DNA of 64,000 bases from Aldehydirespirator sp965116965 (GCA_965116965.1 OZ220743.1:3224001-3288000), one strand, 5' to 3'. Shown: positions 1 through 8,043, numbered from the stretch's first letter. The notes: generated from the letters alone by a model not told the origin. Made by a program: numbers and translations.

Positions 1-2
1 GC

Positions 3-98
3 GCCCGTGTGGAACCCGCCCTGCTGCTGCGCCGCGGGTTCCGGTTCGCCCATCCCGACCTCGCCACCGCCCTGGAGGCAGTGCTGGCCCCGGGCTGA
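3..98 (+). CDS. C-terminus of TIGR01777/SDR39U1-type epimerase (partial)
   Basis: The window opens inside a gene; the frame starting at base 3 reads to a TGA at 96-98. The visible residues include LLLRRGFRFAHPDLATAL. This resembles the DUF1731 tail of TIGR01777-family NAD(P)-binding epimerases, where a P-x-x-L-x-x-x-G-F-x-F-x-x-P segment closes the protein. Only about 31 residues are visible, so the assignment rests on that tail motif. The catalytic SDR domain lies outside the window. The other two frames give no recognisable protein. Confidence 0.6.
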   Translation, partial: ARVEPALLLRRGFRFAHPDLATALEAVLAPG

Positions 99-216
99 AT
101 CGACCATCCATGGTTCCGGCTACGGTCTCACGAACCTGCTGTCGAGTTTGATGGCGTTTGAGAAAATATCATGGATATACATTGCACTGCACTTCGATGC
201 ACAGTAGGCTGGCGGC

Positions 217-603
217 GTGGCGGCATCCGAAGCGCTCAGCGTCCCGGGAGAGGGCACCGCGGCCGCGGCCGATCCGGCGGCCGTGCCCAAGTCGAGCGCC
301 GCGCCGCAGCTCCGGACCCAGCTCGTTCCCATCGCGCAGTTGGTCGCGATCGTTCTCGGGGTGTTCGCGATCATCTGGAACCAGCAACAGACCATCGACA
401 GCCTGCGCACGGAGCTTCGCGCCGAGATCAGCGCCGTCAAGTCCGAGCTCGGCGCCGAGATCGGCGGACTGCGCGCCGATGTGTCCGAGAACGGTCAGCG
501 CCTGGCCCGCATCGAAGGCTTCCTCGGGATCGGCACTCCGGACACCCGCGCCACCGGGACACCCGGATTGGGACCGGACGACCGCCCCCGACCCGCGGAC
601 TGA
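217..603 (+). CDS. small single-pass membrane protein with coiled coil
   Basis: This 128-residue protein probably starts at GTG 217. An Ala/Pro-rich N-terminus of about 35 residues is followed by one hydrophobic segment (residues about 38-54, QLVAIVLGVFAIIW) and a heptad-like coiled coil with repeated ELRAEI/ELGAEI units. It ends with RLARIEGFLG. The closing motif resembles RLSRMEGYL in the protein at 15706-16179, which also combines one membrane segment with a coiled coil, so I infer a small paralogous family; the 55841-56326 protein is a looser relative. The sequence upstream (about 160-205) is AT-rich compared with the surroundings and probably carries the promoter. No enzymatic motif is visible and function is unknown. 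Confidence 0.6.
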   Translation: MAASEALSVPGEGTAAAADPAAVPKSSAAPQLRTQLVPIAQLVAIVLGVFAIIWNQQQTIDSLRTELRAEISAVKSELGAEIGGLRADVSENGQRLARIEGFLGIGTPDTRATGTPGLGPDDRPRPAD

Positions 604-808
604 GAACCAGCACTCGAGGTGACGACCATGAGATCAGCCATCGAGATACTTCGGGCATGGCACCGCCGACTGGCGGGCCTTCGGGGATTGGTGCGCACCG
701 CGACGAGCGCTGCGAGCGTTTCAGTGCCGGGGTGGTGCCGGCTCACTGGATCCACGGCCCGTCGGCCGGATCCGGAAAATGGGATTGTCGTAAAAAGCAT
801 GTAAATGC

Positions 809-837
809 TTGACAGATGTCATACCGGTGTGAGATAC
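809..837 (+). promoter_or_regulatory. sigma70-type promoter, probably leaderless
   Basis: TTGACA at 809-814 and GATACT at 832-837 are separated by exactly 17 bp. A start point about 7 bp after the -10 falls at 844-845, which is the GTG start of the DUF222-HNH gene, so the transcript is probably leaderless. A short palindrome (GCAT-N4-ATGC, 798-809) overlaps the -35 and could be an operator. The preceding stretch 604-797 holds no gene I can support. Confidence 0.6.
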
Positions 838-844
838 TGTCTTC

Positions 845-2220
845 GTGTTGATCGACTCCGCCCGGCAGTGCGAGGCCTTCGCCGAGAAGATGCTGGCCGC
901 GGTGCGCGACGGCTCGGCCTCGAGCGAGGAGATCCGCGAGGCCCTTGCAGTGTCCAAGGCCATCGCGGGCATCAACGCGGCGTTCCAAACGGCCGCGGCT
1001 GGTGCGGTGGCCGGTCGGGAGCGCCACGGCGATGGCGGCGCCGAGGTGCTGGCGGAGGCTGCCGGACTGTCGCGTGGTCACGCTCGCAGCCAGGTCAAGG
1101 TAGCTGAGGCGCTGCGTGGTGTGCCCGTCGTGCGGGATGCGGTCGAGTCGGGGCTGGTGTCTCAGGCGAACGCGAGGCAGCTGGCCGCCGCGGTCGAGAA
1201 GGCCGGCGCACAGGCGGTGGAGTCCGACCGCGTGCTGCTGGACAAGGCGCAGACCATGCGGCCCGAGCAGTTCACCAAGGAAGCCCGCCGCTGGACCGTT
1301 GCGCGCGACGGCGACAGCGGCGCGAGCGAGCACGCCCGCCAGCGGGCCCGCCGCTGCGTGCGCATGTGGAACACAGACGACGGGATGGTGCGCCTGCACG
1401 GTGAGTTCGACTCGGTCACCGGTCAGCGCATACGCAACCGGCTACGGGCCGAGGCCGGCCGTATGTACGACACCGACAAGAAGAGCTCCGGTGACTCGAG
1501 TGAGCTGCGCAGCTTCGACCAGTGCATGGCCGATGCCCTCGATCATCTCACTGGTACTGCCCCGGGCGGTGCCAGTGGCAGGCCTTTCGCCGACATCTGT
1601 GTGGTAGCGCATGTCGATGAGGCCACCGGCAAGCTCATCGCCGAGCTACCCGACGATGTGAGGCTGCCGCCGTCGGTACTCGAAGAACTCGCATGCAACT
1701 CAAGGTTCACCGGCGTGATCTATGACCGCAGGGGCAGACCGATATGGCGAGCCCACTCGGTGCGCCGCGCCACCAAGGCGCAGCGCCAGTTGCTGATCGC
1801 CCGCGAGGCGGCTGCTTCGCCTGCGGTGCCCACCCCGACATCTGCGACGCCCACCACGTGAGGCCGGTGTCTCAGGGCGGACCCACCAGCCTGGACAACA
1901 TGGTGCTGGCCTGCTGGCGCTGCCACAACAAGATCCACCACTTCGGCTGGCAGATCCACGGCCCGCCCGGCAACCGCACCCTGCATCCACCCGAGACGGC
2001 CACCTACGGCCCCGCCCACGCCCCGGAAGAGCTGGGGCCGCATAGGTGGCACACCCAGTCACGGCTCGTGCGTTCGTTGGTGGGCCGCGACAGCCATCAC
2101 AACCCCGAGTCGGCCGATGCCGGAGACGCGATCACGCGGCCCGGTCCTGCAGCCGCTCGGGCCAGCCTGAGGTCCGCCCTGCAGGGTGCCGAACCGGAAC
2201 CTCTGTTCACCCCCGACTAG
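845..2220 (+). pseudogene. DUF222/HNH endonuclease (REP13E12-like), frameshifted
   Basis: Residues encoded from 845 match the DUF222 domain common in actinobacterial HNH proteins. The first frame runs to a TGA at 1859-1861, ending in low-complexity Ala/Pro/Thr. The HNH nuclease part is in another frame: GCFACGAHPDICDAHHV, then GG..SLDN and C..CH..IH, up to the stop at 2218-2220. Expected Arg-Asp-Gly-Gly-Cys reads CGCGA-GGCGGCTGC, so one base appears to be missing near 1806-1807. The intact protein would be about 458 residues. The start GTG is placed by the promoter at 809-837. Either the gene is broken or the base is a sequencing or assembly error. DUF222-HNH proteins are usually multicopy and mobile-element-like. 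Confidence 0.8.
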
Positions 2221-2281
2221 CAGGACCAGCGGGAGTTCCCGTGCGATGCCATCGTTGGTGCGCGAGAGAGCACCCGACGGG

Positions 2282-2797
2282 CTAGCGGCCGCGGCGGGAG
2301 ATCTGGTCGGTGGCGGCGCCGACGGCCAGTTGGTCCACTATCTCGTTCCACTCGTCGCCGGAGTGGCCCTTGACCCACTGGAACGAGATCTCATCCTGGC
2401 GGGGCAGGTAGAGCCCGATGAGCGGCTTCCACAGGTCTTGGTTCGCCACCGGCTCCTTCTTGGAGTTCCGCCAGCCGCGTCGCTCCCAGCCCTCATACCA
2501 GCGGTCGCGGAAGCAGTTGACGACGTAGGTGGAGTCCGACACTACCTCGACCGGACCGTCCAGCTCGCGCAGCGCCTCCAGCACCGCTTTCAGCTCCATC
2601 CGCTGGTTGGTGGTGTGCGGGTCGGCGCCGCAGGCCCAGTCGCCGCCGGGCACGGCCCAGGCCCAGCCTCCCGGTCCGGGGTTGCCCAGGCACGCGCCGT
2701 CGGTGTACACGACCGTGGGCTCGGCAGCGGCTCGGGCCGCGGGTTCGGCGGCGAGTTCGGGAAGGGGTTCGGCTTCCACGCCCTGATGGTCGCGCAT
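2282..2797 (-). CDS. rnhA: ribonuclease HI
   Basis: This is a 171-residue RNase H-fold protein that would hydrolyse the RNA strand of RNA-DNA hybrids. Visible motifs are VVYTDGACLGNPGPGGW (first catalytic Asp), NQRMELKAVLEAL (Glu), VVSDSTYVV (Asp) and, near the C-terminus, KGHSGDEWNEIVDQLA (last Asp), in the order of E. coli RnhA. The frame stays open upstream to 3001, but that would overlap aceE and run through a 29-bp direct repeat. I place the start at the ATG 2797 (MRDHQGVEAEP), giving a short variable leader before the RNase H domain. It is divergent from aceE. Confidence 0.9.
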   Translation of the reverse strand: MRDHQGVEAEPLPELAAEPAARAAAEPTVVYTDGACLGNPGPGGWAWAVPGGDWACGADPHTTNQRMELKAVLEALRELDGPVEVVSDSTYVVNCFRDRWYEGWERRGWRNSKKEPVANQDLWKPLIGLYLPRQDEISFQWVKGHSGDEWNEIVDQLAVGAATDQISRRGR

Positions 2798-2806
2798 CGA
2801 GGCTGC

Positions 2807-2907
2807 GAGGTCGCGAATGCATCCCTTGCTGCCATTGGCGGCGCCCACACCTCGGTAGGCAGCGACACACAGGCGCCCGAGGTCGCGAACGCGTCCTTTG
2901 CTGCCAT
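2807..2907. repeat. two 29-bp imperfect direct repeats in rnhA-aceE divergent region
   Basis: Bases 2807-2835 and 2879-2907 are near-identical 29-mers (GAGGTCGCGAA-TGCATCC/CGCGTCC-then a shared TTGCTGCCAT end), 72 bp apart. They fill the 115-bp gap between the divergent rnhA and aceE genes, and the second copy ends 6 bp before the aceE ATG. The arrangement suggests tandem sites for a regulator or a short duplication. Confidence 0.65.
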
Positions 2908-2912
2908 CCTTA

Positions 2913-5651
2913 ATGACAGTGGCCGACAACTTCCTGCGCCAACTCCCCGACATCGACCCCGCCGAGACCCAGGAGTGGATCGACTCGCTCGACGCCATCA
3001 TCGCGGCCGGCGGACGGGAACGGGCCCGCTACATCGTGGCCAAGCTCCTCGAACGGTCCAACGAGCAGCGGTTGGGCGTACCGCCGACCACGTCCACGCC
3101 CTACATCAACACCATCCCCGCCTCCGAGCAGCCCTTCTTCCCCGGCAACGAGCAGATCGAGCGGCGCATCCGTCGCTTCATCCGCTGGAACGCGGCGGCC
3201 ATGGTCATCCGGGCCAACAAGACGGCCGACGGGATCGGCGGCCACCTGTCCACGTTCGCCTCGTCGGCGTCCCTGTACGAGGTGGGCTTCAACCACTTCT
3301 TCAAGGGCAAGGACGACGGCCTGGTCGGTGACCACATCTACTTCCAGGGCCACGCCGCCCCCGGCGTGTACGCCCGGGCCTACCTGGAGGGTCGCCTGAC
3401 CGAGCAGGAGCTCGACAACTTCCGCATGGAGGTGGGCGGCAACGGTCTGTCGGGCTATCCCCACCCCCGGCTGATGCCCGACTTCTGGGAGTACCCGACG
3501 GTGTCGATGGGACTCGGGCCGATCAACTCCATCTACCACGCCCGCTTCAACCGGTACATGCACAACCGCCGCATCGACGACACCTCCGACAGCACGGTGT
3601 GGTGCTTCCTGGGCGACGGCGAGTGCGACGAGCCCGAGACCCTGGGGGCCATCTCCCTGGCCGGCCGCAACGACCTCGACAACCTGAAGTGGGTGGTCAA
3701 CTGCAACCTCCAGCGCCTCGACGGCCCGGTGCGGGGCAACGGCAAGATCATCCAGGAACTCGAGGGCGTGTTCCGGGGCGCGGGCTGGAACGTCATCAAG
3801 GTCATCTGGGGCACCAGGTGGGACGAGCTGCTGATGCGCGACACCGACGGGGCCCTGCTCAACAAGATGGCGACCACCGTCGACGGCGAGTACCAGCGCT
3901 ACGCAGTGGAGGCGGGCGCCTACATCCGGGAGCACTTCTTCGGTCCCGACCCCCGCCTGCGCAAGCTGGTCGAGCACCTCAGCGACGAGGATCTGCGGGT
4001 CCTGCCCCGCGGAGGCCACGACTACCAGAAGGTGTACGCCGCGTTCAAGGCCGCCACCGAGATCAAGGGCCAGCCCACCGTGATCCTGGCCAAGACCATC
4101 AAGGGGTGGACCCTGGGCCAGGGATTCGAGGGCCGCAACGCCACCCACCAGATCAAGAAGATGACCACCACGCAGCTGATGGAACTGCGCTCGCGGCTGC
4201 ACATGGAGAACGAGATCGACGAGGCGGACCTCGCCGACGGGATCCCGCCCTACTACCGGCCGCCCCCCGACTCGGAGGAGATCCGCTACATGATGGACCG
4301 CCGCCGCGCTCTCGACGGGGCGGTGCCCCGCCGGGTGGTACGGGACCGCCGCCCCATCACCCTCCCCGCCGACGGGCCCTTCCTCGACATGCGCAAGGGC
4401 TCCGGCGGGCGCAAGGTATCCACCACGGGCGCATTCACAGCCCTGTTGCGCGACCTGATGCGGGACCAGCACTTCGGCCGGCGGGTCGTGCCCATCGTGC
4501 CCGACGAGGCCCGCACCTTCGGCATGGACTCGCTGTTCCGCGAGTTCCGCATCTACGCACCCCACGGCCAGCTCTACGAGCCGGTGGACCACGACCTGCT
4601 GTTGAGCTACAGCGAGTCGACCGACGGCCAGATCCTTGAGGAGGGCATCACCGAGTGCGGCTCGCTGGCCAGCTGGCTGGCCGCGGCCACGTCCTACGCC
4701 AACCTCGGCGTGCCCATGGTGCCCTTCTACGCCTTCTACTCCATGTTCGGCTTCCAGCGGGTGGGCGACTCGATCTGGGCCGCGGCCGACGCCCGGGCCC
4801 GGGGGTTCCTCATCGGTGCGACCGCGGGCCGCACGACGCTGCTGGGCGAGGGACTCCAGCATCAGGACGGCCACAGCCATGTGCTGGCCTCGACGGTGCC
4901 GGCCTGCGAGTCCTACGACCCGGCGTTCGCCTACGAGTTGGGGGCCATCGTCGACGAGGGCCTGCACCGGATGTACCCGCCGGACTCCGCCGACGGCACC
5001 GACGTCTTCTACTACATCACCATCTACAACGAGAACTACGAGCAGCCGCCCCGTCCCGATCACGTGACCGACACCGACATCACCAGCGGCCTGTACAAGT
5101 TCGACGACGGCCCGGGGAGCCGCAAACGCTCGGCCACCATCCTGTTCTCGGGAGCGTCGGTGGGCGCCGCGCTCGAGGCTCAGGCGCTGCTGGCCGAGCA
5201 TCACGACACGTCGGCCGAGCTCTGGAGCGCCACCTCCTACCAGAGCCTTAGGCGGGAAGCGCTGGATGTCGAGCGCCGCAACCGGCTGCATCCCGCCGAC
5301 GAGCCCGCCGTTCCGCTCGTCACCCGGCGACTGTCCGACTCCGACGGCCCGATCGTGGCCGTGACCGACTTCATGACCCTGGTCCCCGACCAGATCGCCC
5401 GCTTCACTCCGAGGCCGCTGCACGTTCTCGGCACCGACGGGTTCGGCCGCTCCGACACCCGCGAGGCGCTGCGGCGATTCTTCGAGGTGGACGGGATCCA
5501 CATCGTGCTGGCCGTGCTGTCGGCCTTGATGGAATCGGGGGAGGCGTCGGCGGACGAGGTCGCGGCCGCCATCGACCGGTACGGCATCGACGTGGATCGC
5601 GACGATCCCGGCCACCCCGACACCGGCGCACGGCTATCCTCCAACGGATGA
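2913..5651 (+). CDS. aceE: pyruvate dehydrogenase E1 component, homodimeric type
   Basis: This thiamine-diphosphate enzyme of about 912 residues decarboxylates pyruvate and passes the acetyl group to E2 lipoyl domains. It aligns along its whole length with E. coli AceE: NTIPxxEQPxxPGN near residue 55, HFFKGKDDG, YFQGHAAPGVYARA, the ThDP motif GDGECDEPETLGA...NLKWVVNCNLQRLDGP, GGHDYQKVYAAF, the second-domain DEARTFGMDSLFR, and GTDGFGRSDTREALRRFFEVD near the end. The frame is open from a TTG at 2898, but ATG 2913 matches the family N-terminus. The stop overlaps the next ATG by four bases (ATGA), implying translational coupling. E2 and E3 are not in the window. Confidence 0.95.
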   Translation: MTVADNFLRQLPDIDPAETQEWIDSLDAIIAAGGRERARYIVAKLLERSNEQRLGVPPTTSTPYINTIPASEQPFFPGNEQIERRIRRFIRWNAAAMVIRANKTADGIGGHLSTFASSASLYEVGFNHFFKGKDDGLVGDHIYFQGHAAPGVYARAYLEGRLTEQELDNFRMEVGGNGLSGYPHPRLMPDFWEYPTVSMGLGPINSIYHARFNRYMHNRRIDDTSDSTVWCFLGDGECDEPETLGAISLAGRNDLDNLKWVVNCNLQRLDGPVRGNGKIIQELEGVFRGAGWNVIKVIWGTRWDELLMRDTDGALLNKMATTVDGEYQRYAVEAGAYIREHFFGPDPRLRKLVEHLSDEDLRVLPRGGHDYQKVYAAFKAATEIKGQPTVILAKTIKGWTLGQGFEGRNATHQIKKMTTTQLMELRSRLHMENEIDEADLADGIPPYYRPPPDSEEIRYMMDRRRALDGAVPRRVVRDRRPITLPADGPFLDMRKGSGGRKVSTTGAFTALLRDLMRDQHFGRRVVPIVPDEARTFGMDSLFREFRIYAPHGQLYEPVDHDLLLSYSESTDGQILEEGITECGSLASWLAAATSYANLGVPMVPFYAFYSMFGFQRVGDSIWAAADARARGFLIGATAGRTTLLGEGLQHQDGHSHVLASTVPACESYDPAFAYELGAIVDEGLHRMYPPDSADGTDVFYYITIYNENYEQPPRPDHVTDTDITSGLYKFDDGPGSRKRSATILFSGASVGAALEAQALLAEHHDTSAELWSATSYQSLRREALDVERRNRLHPADEPAVPLVTRRLSDSDGPIVAVTDFMTLVPDQIARFTPRPLHVLGTDGFGRSDTREALRRFFEVDGIHIVLAVLSALMESGEASADEVAAAIDRYGIDVDRDDPGHPDTGARLSSNG

Positions 5652-6238
5652 GGCAGGTCGGGACGGGCACCCTGGCGGTCACGGGCGACGACGCTGCCGA
5701 CCGCCTGCTCAACACCGACCCCCTGGCGTTGCTGCTGGGCATGCTGCTCGACCAGCAGATCCCCATGGAGTGGGCCTTCATGGGGCCCTTCCGCCTGTCG
5801 GAGCGGCTGGGTGCTGAACTGGACGCGGTGGACATCTCCGAGCGGGACCCCGACGACTTTGCCGCCCTGGTCAGGGCCAAGCCGGCGCTGCACCGGTTTC
5901 CGGGCTCTATGGCCTCCAGGATGCAGGCCCTCTGCCGGCACGTCGCTGATCACTACGACGGCGACGCCGCCGCGGTCTGGGCCGGCGCCGCCACCGGAGA
6001 GGAGATCTTCGGGCGACTGCGGGACCTGCCCGGCTACGGCGACGAGAAGGCCCGGATCCTGACCGCCGTCCTCGCCAAGCGCTTCGACGTGCGTCCCGAG
6101 GGTTGGGAGGCGCAGGCCGGAGCCTTCGCCGACGGCGAGCCGCGGTCGGTGGCCGACATCGACAGCCCGGAGGCGCTACAGCGGGTGCGGGCATGGAAGA
6201 AAGAGCAGAAGGCTCGCGGCAAGAGGAAGGACGAATGA
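5648..6238 (+). CDS. HhH-GPD family DNA-repair-like protein (TIGR03252 type)
   Basis: The 196-residue protein starts with DDAADRLLNTDPLALLLGMLLDQQIPMEWAF, the signature of an actinobacterial family related to HhH-GPD base-excision glycosylases. A helix-hairpin-helix-like element, LPGYGDEKARI, lies near residue 130. No Fe-S cysteines are present. It overlaps aceE by four bases upstream, and its TGA overlaps the ATG of the next gene (ATGA at 6235-6238), so aceE, this gene and the selenoprotein-like gene 6235-6786 are probably cotranscribed. A DNA lesion substrate cannot be read from the sequence. Confidence 0.82.
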   Translation: MRQVGTGTLAVTGDDAADRLLNTDPLALLLGMLLDQQIPMEWAFMGPFRLSERLGAELDAVDISERDPDDFAALVRAKPALHRFPGSMASRMQALCRHVADHYDGDAAAVWAGAATGEEIFGRLRDLPGYGDEKARILTAVLAKRFDVRPEGWEAQAGAFADGEPRSVADIDSPEALQRVRAWKKEQKARGKRKDE

Positions 6239-6786
6239 GGGTCCGGCTCCTGGCGTGCACCGCGATCGTCGCCCTCGCGGCGGCGGCATGCGGGGCCGAC
6301 GACGTTGCAACCACCGCCGAACCGGCCTCCACGGGGACCGATGTGGCGGCCGCGGATGCCCCTGCCAGCCCCTCCGGAGATGTGCCCGACCTCGACATGG
6401 TCAGCGTGTACACGGGCGAGACCGTCAATCTCCAGTCCCTGGTGCGCGGCGACACGCCGCTGCTGTTCTGGTTCTGGGCGCCGCATTGACCGACCTGCCG
6501 GAGAGAGGCTCCGGCCCTTGAGCAGTTCGCTCAGGACAACGCCGACACAGTGACGGTGGTGGGCATCGGCGCCCAGGACGATCTCGCTTTCGCCGAGCGG
6601 TTCGTGACCCAGACCGGCACCACGTTCCCCATGCTCTGGAGCGACTCCAACGAGTCCTGGCGCCACTTCAACGTCTCAAGGAACTCGAGCGTGCGACTGC
6701 TGGACAGCGCAGGCAACCTGGTCGACGACGGCCCCGGCAGCTTCGACGCGGCAAGCCTCAGCAACCAGCTTGCTGCCCTAACCTGA
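6235..6786 (+). CDS. UxxC thioredoxin-fold lipoprotein, predicted selenoprotein (in-frame TGA)
   Basis: The reading frame opens at ATG 6235 with a lipoprotein signal peptide (RLLACTAIVALAAAACGADD; lipobox Cys about residue 20) and a Ser/Ala/Thr-rich linker. It then enters a TlpA/ResA-like fold: TPLLFWFWAPH, then TGA (6487-6489, codon 85), then PTCRREAPALEQFAQ. The frame stays open to a TGA at 6784-6786, giving 183 residues if the first TGA is read as Sec. The TGA occupies exactly the first Cys of the WxPxCxxC redox motif, making UPTC. The downstream half (VVGIGAQDD, TGTTFPMLWSD, VRLLDSAGNLV) is normal redoxin sequence. The next gene repeats the same arrangement. The predicted role is extracytoplasmic thiol-disulfide or peroxide chemistry (inference). 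The alternative, a nonsense mutation, is unlikely given the paralogue. Confidence 0.82.
6497..6515 (+). promoter_or_regulatory. SECIS-like stem-loop after TGA of gene 6235-6786
   Basis: A perfect 7-bp stem (GCCGGAG, 6497-6503; CTCCGGC, 6509-6515) closes a 5-nt loop AGAGG. It begins 7 nt after the in-frame TGA at 6487-6489. Known bacterial SECIS elements sit just 3' of the UGA and carry a G among the first two loop bases, as here (AG). The UGA-to-loop distance (14 nt) is slightly short compared with the usual range. Confidence 0.6.
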
Positions 6787-6789
6787 GCG

Positions 6790-7998
6790 ATGAAGATGCA
6801 GTACGCCACCCGGACACTTGCAGTGTTCCTAGCCGTCGCCCTGCCTGCCGCCGCCTGCGGCAGCGACCCCGAGCCGAGCGTCGGGGAGCAAGCCGCTCTC
6901 GAGCAGGCTCAAGCCGAGGCCGACGCGGCCGCGGCTGAGGCCGCAGAAGCCGCAGCCGCAGAAGCCGCGGCCCAGGCCGAAGCCGAAGCCGCCGCCGCCG
7001 CCCAGGCCGCCGCTCAGGCCGAAGCAACCGCTGAGGCCGAGGCGGCCGCCGAAGCCGCGGCTCAGGCCGAGGCCGAAGCCGCCGCCGCCAAGGCCGCCGA
7101 GGCCCAACTCGCGCTCGAGGCCGCCGAGGCTGAGCCCGAGGGAACCGTAGACCCGGAAGTCGTCGACGAACTCGAGCAGCAGCTGGCGCAGGCCCAAGCC
7201 GAGGCCGAAGCCGCCGAAGCCGAGGCAGCCGCGCAGGCAGCCGCCGCCGAGGCAGCCGCGCTGGCGGCCGCCGCCGAGGCCGAAGCCGCAGACCTAGCCG
7301 CAATCGCCGAGGCCGAAGCCCAGGCCGCAGCCGCGGAAGCCGAAGCCATAGCCGCCGCCGCGGAGGCCGAAGCCGAAGCAGCGGCCCAAGCCGCAGCCGC
7401 GGAGGCCGAAGCCGAAGCAGCGGCCCAAGCCGCAGCCGCTGAGGCTGCAGCCCAAGCAGCCGCCGAAACCACCACTACGGCCGCGCCCACAACCACCTCC
7501 GCGCCCACAACCACCGCGGCACCGACAACCACCGCCGCCCCAACGACAACTGCCGCCCCAACAACCACCGCGGCCCCCGAGATCCTCGCGACCGACGTGC
7601 CCAATGACGAAATGACTGATCTGCGCACCGGCGCGACGGTCAACCTCCGGGACTTCGTAGACGGTTCCACACCGCTGCTGCTGTGGTTCTGGGCGCCCCA
7701 TTGACCGATCTGCCGGCGAGAGGCATCGTCGGTCGAGCAGTTCGCTCGAGACAACGAAGGCAGAGTCATCGTCATAGGCGTCGGCGGCACGGACAGCCTG
7801 TCCCAGGCCGAGGGCTTCCTGGCCTCCGCCGGAGGTCCCCCGATCATGCTGTGGGACGAGCGGCCGGACTCGTGGCGCCACTACAACGCTGGCAACCCCA
7901 GTCTGATACTGATGGACGGCGCGGGCGAGACGCGGGTCGAGAGGGTCGGCCAGTTCAACAGGAACCGCCTCCAGGACGCACTGGACGGCCTCAGCTAA
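6790..7998 (+). CDS. UxxC thioredoxin-fold lipoprotein with Ala/Glu coiled-coil stalk, predicted selenoprotein
   Basis: The gene starts at ATG 6790, three bases after the previous stop. It encodes a lipoprotein signal (FLAVALPAAACGSD), then about 200 residues composed almost only of Ala, Glu and Gln (a long helical or coiled-coil stalk), then repeated TTTAAP units. A thioredoxin fold follows: STPLLLWFWAPH, TGA (7702-7704, codon 305), PICRREASSVEQFA. The frame stays open to TAA 7996-7998, giving 402 residues with Sec305. The redox domain aligns with that of gene 6235-6786 on both sides of the TGA, including WRH(F/Y)N and a conserved L-x-D-x-x-G segment. The two genes are therefore paralogues with the same recoded position. 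The stalk probably places the redox domain away from the membrane (inference). Confidence 0.82.
7713..7732 (+). promoter_or_regulatory. SECIS-like stem-loop after TGA of gene 6790-7998
   Basis: CCGGCGA (7713-7719) pairs with TCGTCGG (7726-7732) in a 7-bp stem with one G-U pair, closing the loop GAGGCA. It starts 8 nt after the TGA at 7702-7704. The stem sequence differs from that in the sister gene while position and a GAGG-containing loop are kept. Confidence 0.55.
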
Positions 7999-8000
7999 CA

Positions 8001-8043
8001 ATTCATCCGCCGTTCACCGGCATTCACTCCGGGTTCGCGGTCT
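8001..8043 (+). promoter_or_regulatory. PHO-box-like tandem repeats upstream of pstS
   Basis: Four units begin at 8001 (ATTCATCCGCC), 8012 (GTTCACCGGC), 8022 (ATTCACTCCGG) and 8033 (GTTCGCGGTCT), spaced 11, 10 and 11 bp. Eleven-base GTTCACC-type direct repeats are the binding units of PhoP/RegX3-class regulators in other actinobacteria. The array lies about 100 bp before pstS, so phosphate-starvation control of the pst operon is a reasonable inference. Confidence 0.5.

Noticed and set aside
619..804. Small plus-strand ORF between the coiled-coil gene and the HNH gene
   Set aside because: Arg/Ser-rich shadow-like composition, overlapping the region just before a good promoter, with no relative recognised.
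2910..5615. 901-codon open frame on the minus strand opposite aceE
   Set aside because: It is the antisense of a full-length, clearly conserved aceE in GC-rich DNA; its translation is low-complexity with no family resemblance.
6487..6489. General reassignment of TGA to a sense codon in this organism
   Set aside because: TGA ends many genes here, such as sufC, phoU-neighbour kinase and aceE, so only specific, SECIS-followed TGAs can be recoded.
7062..7847. Ala/Ser/Val-rich open frames opposite or overlapping the stalk of the second lipoprotein
   Set aside because: They arise from the repeated Ala/Glu codons; composition is that of a shadow frame and no start context or domain is present.
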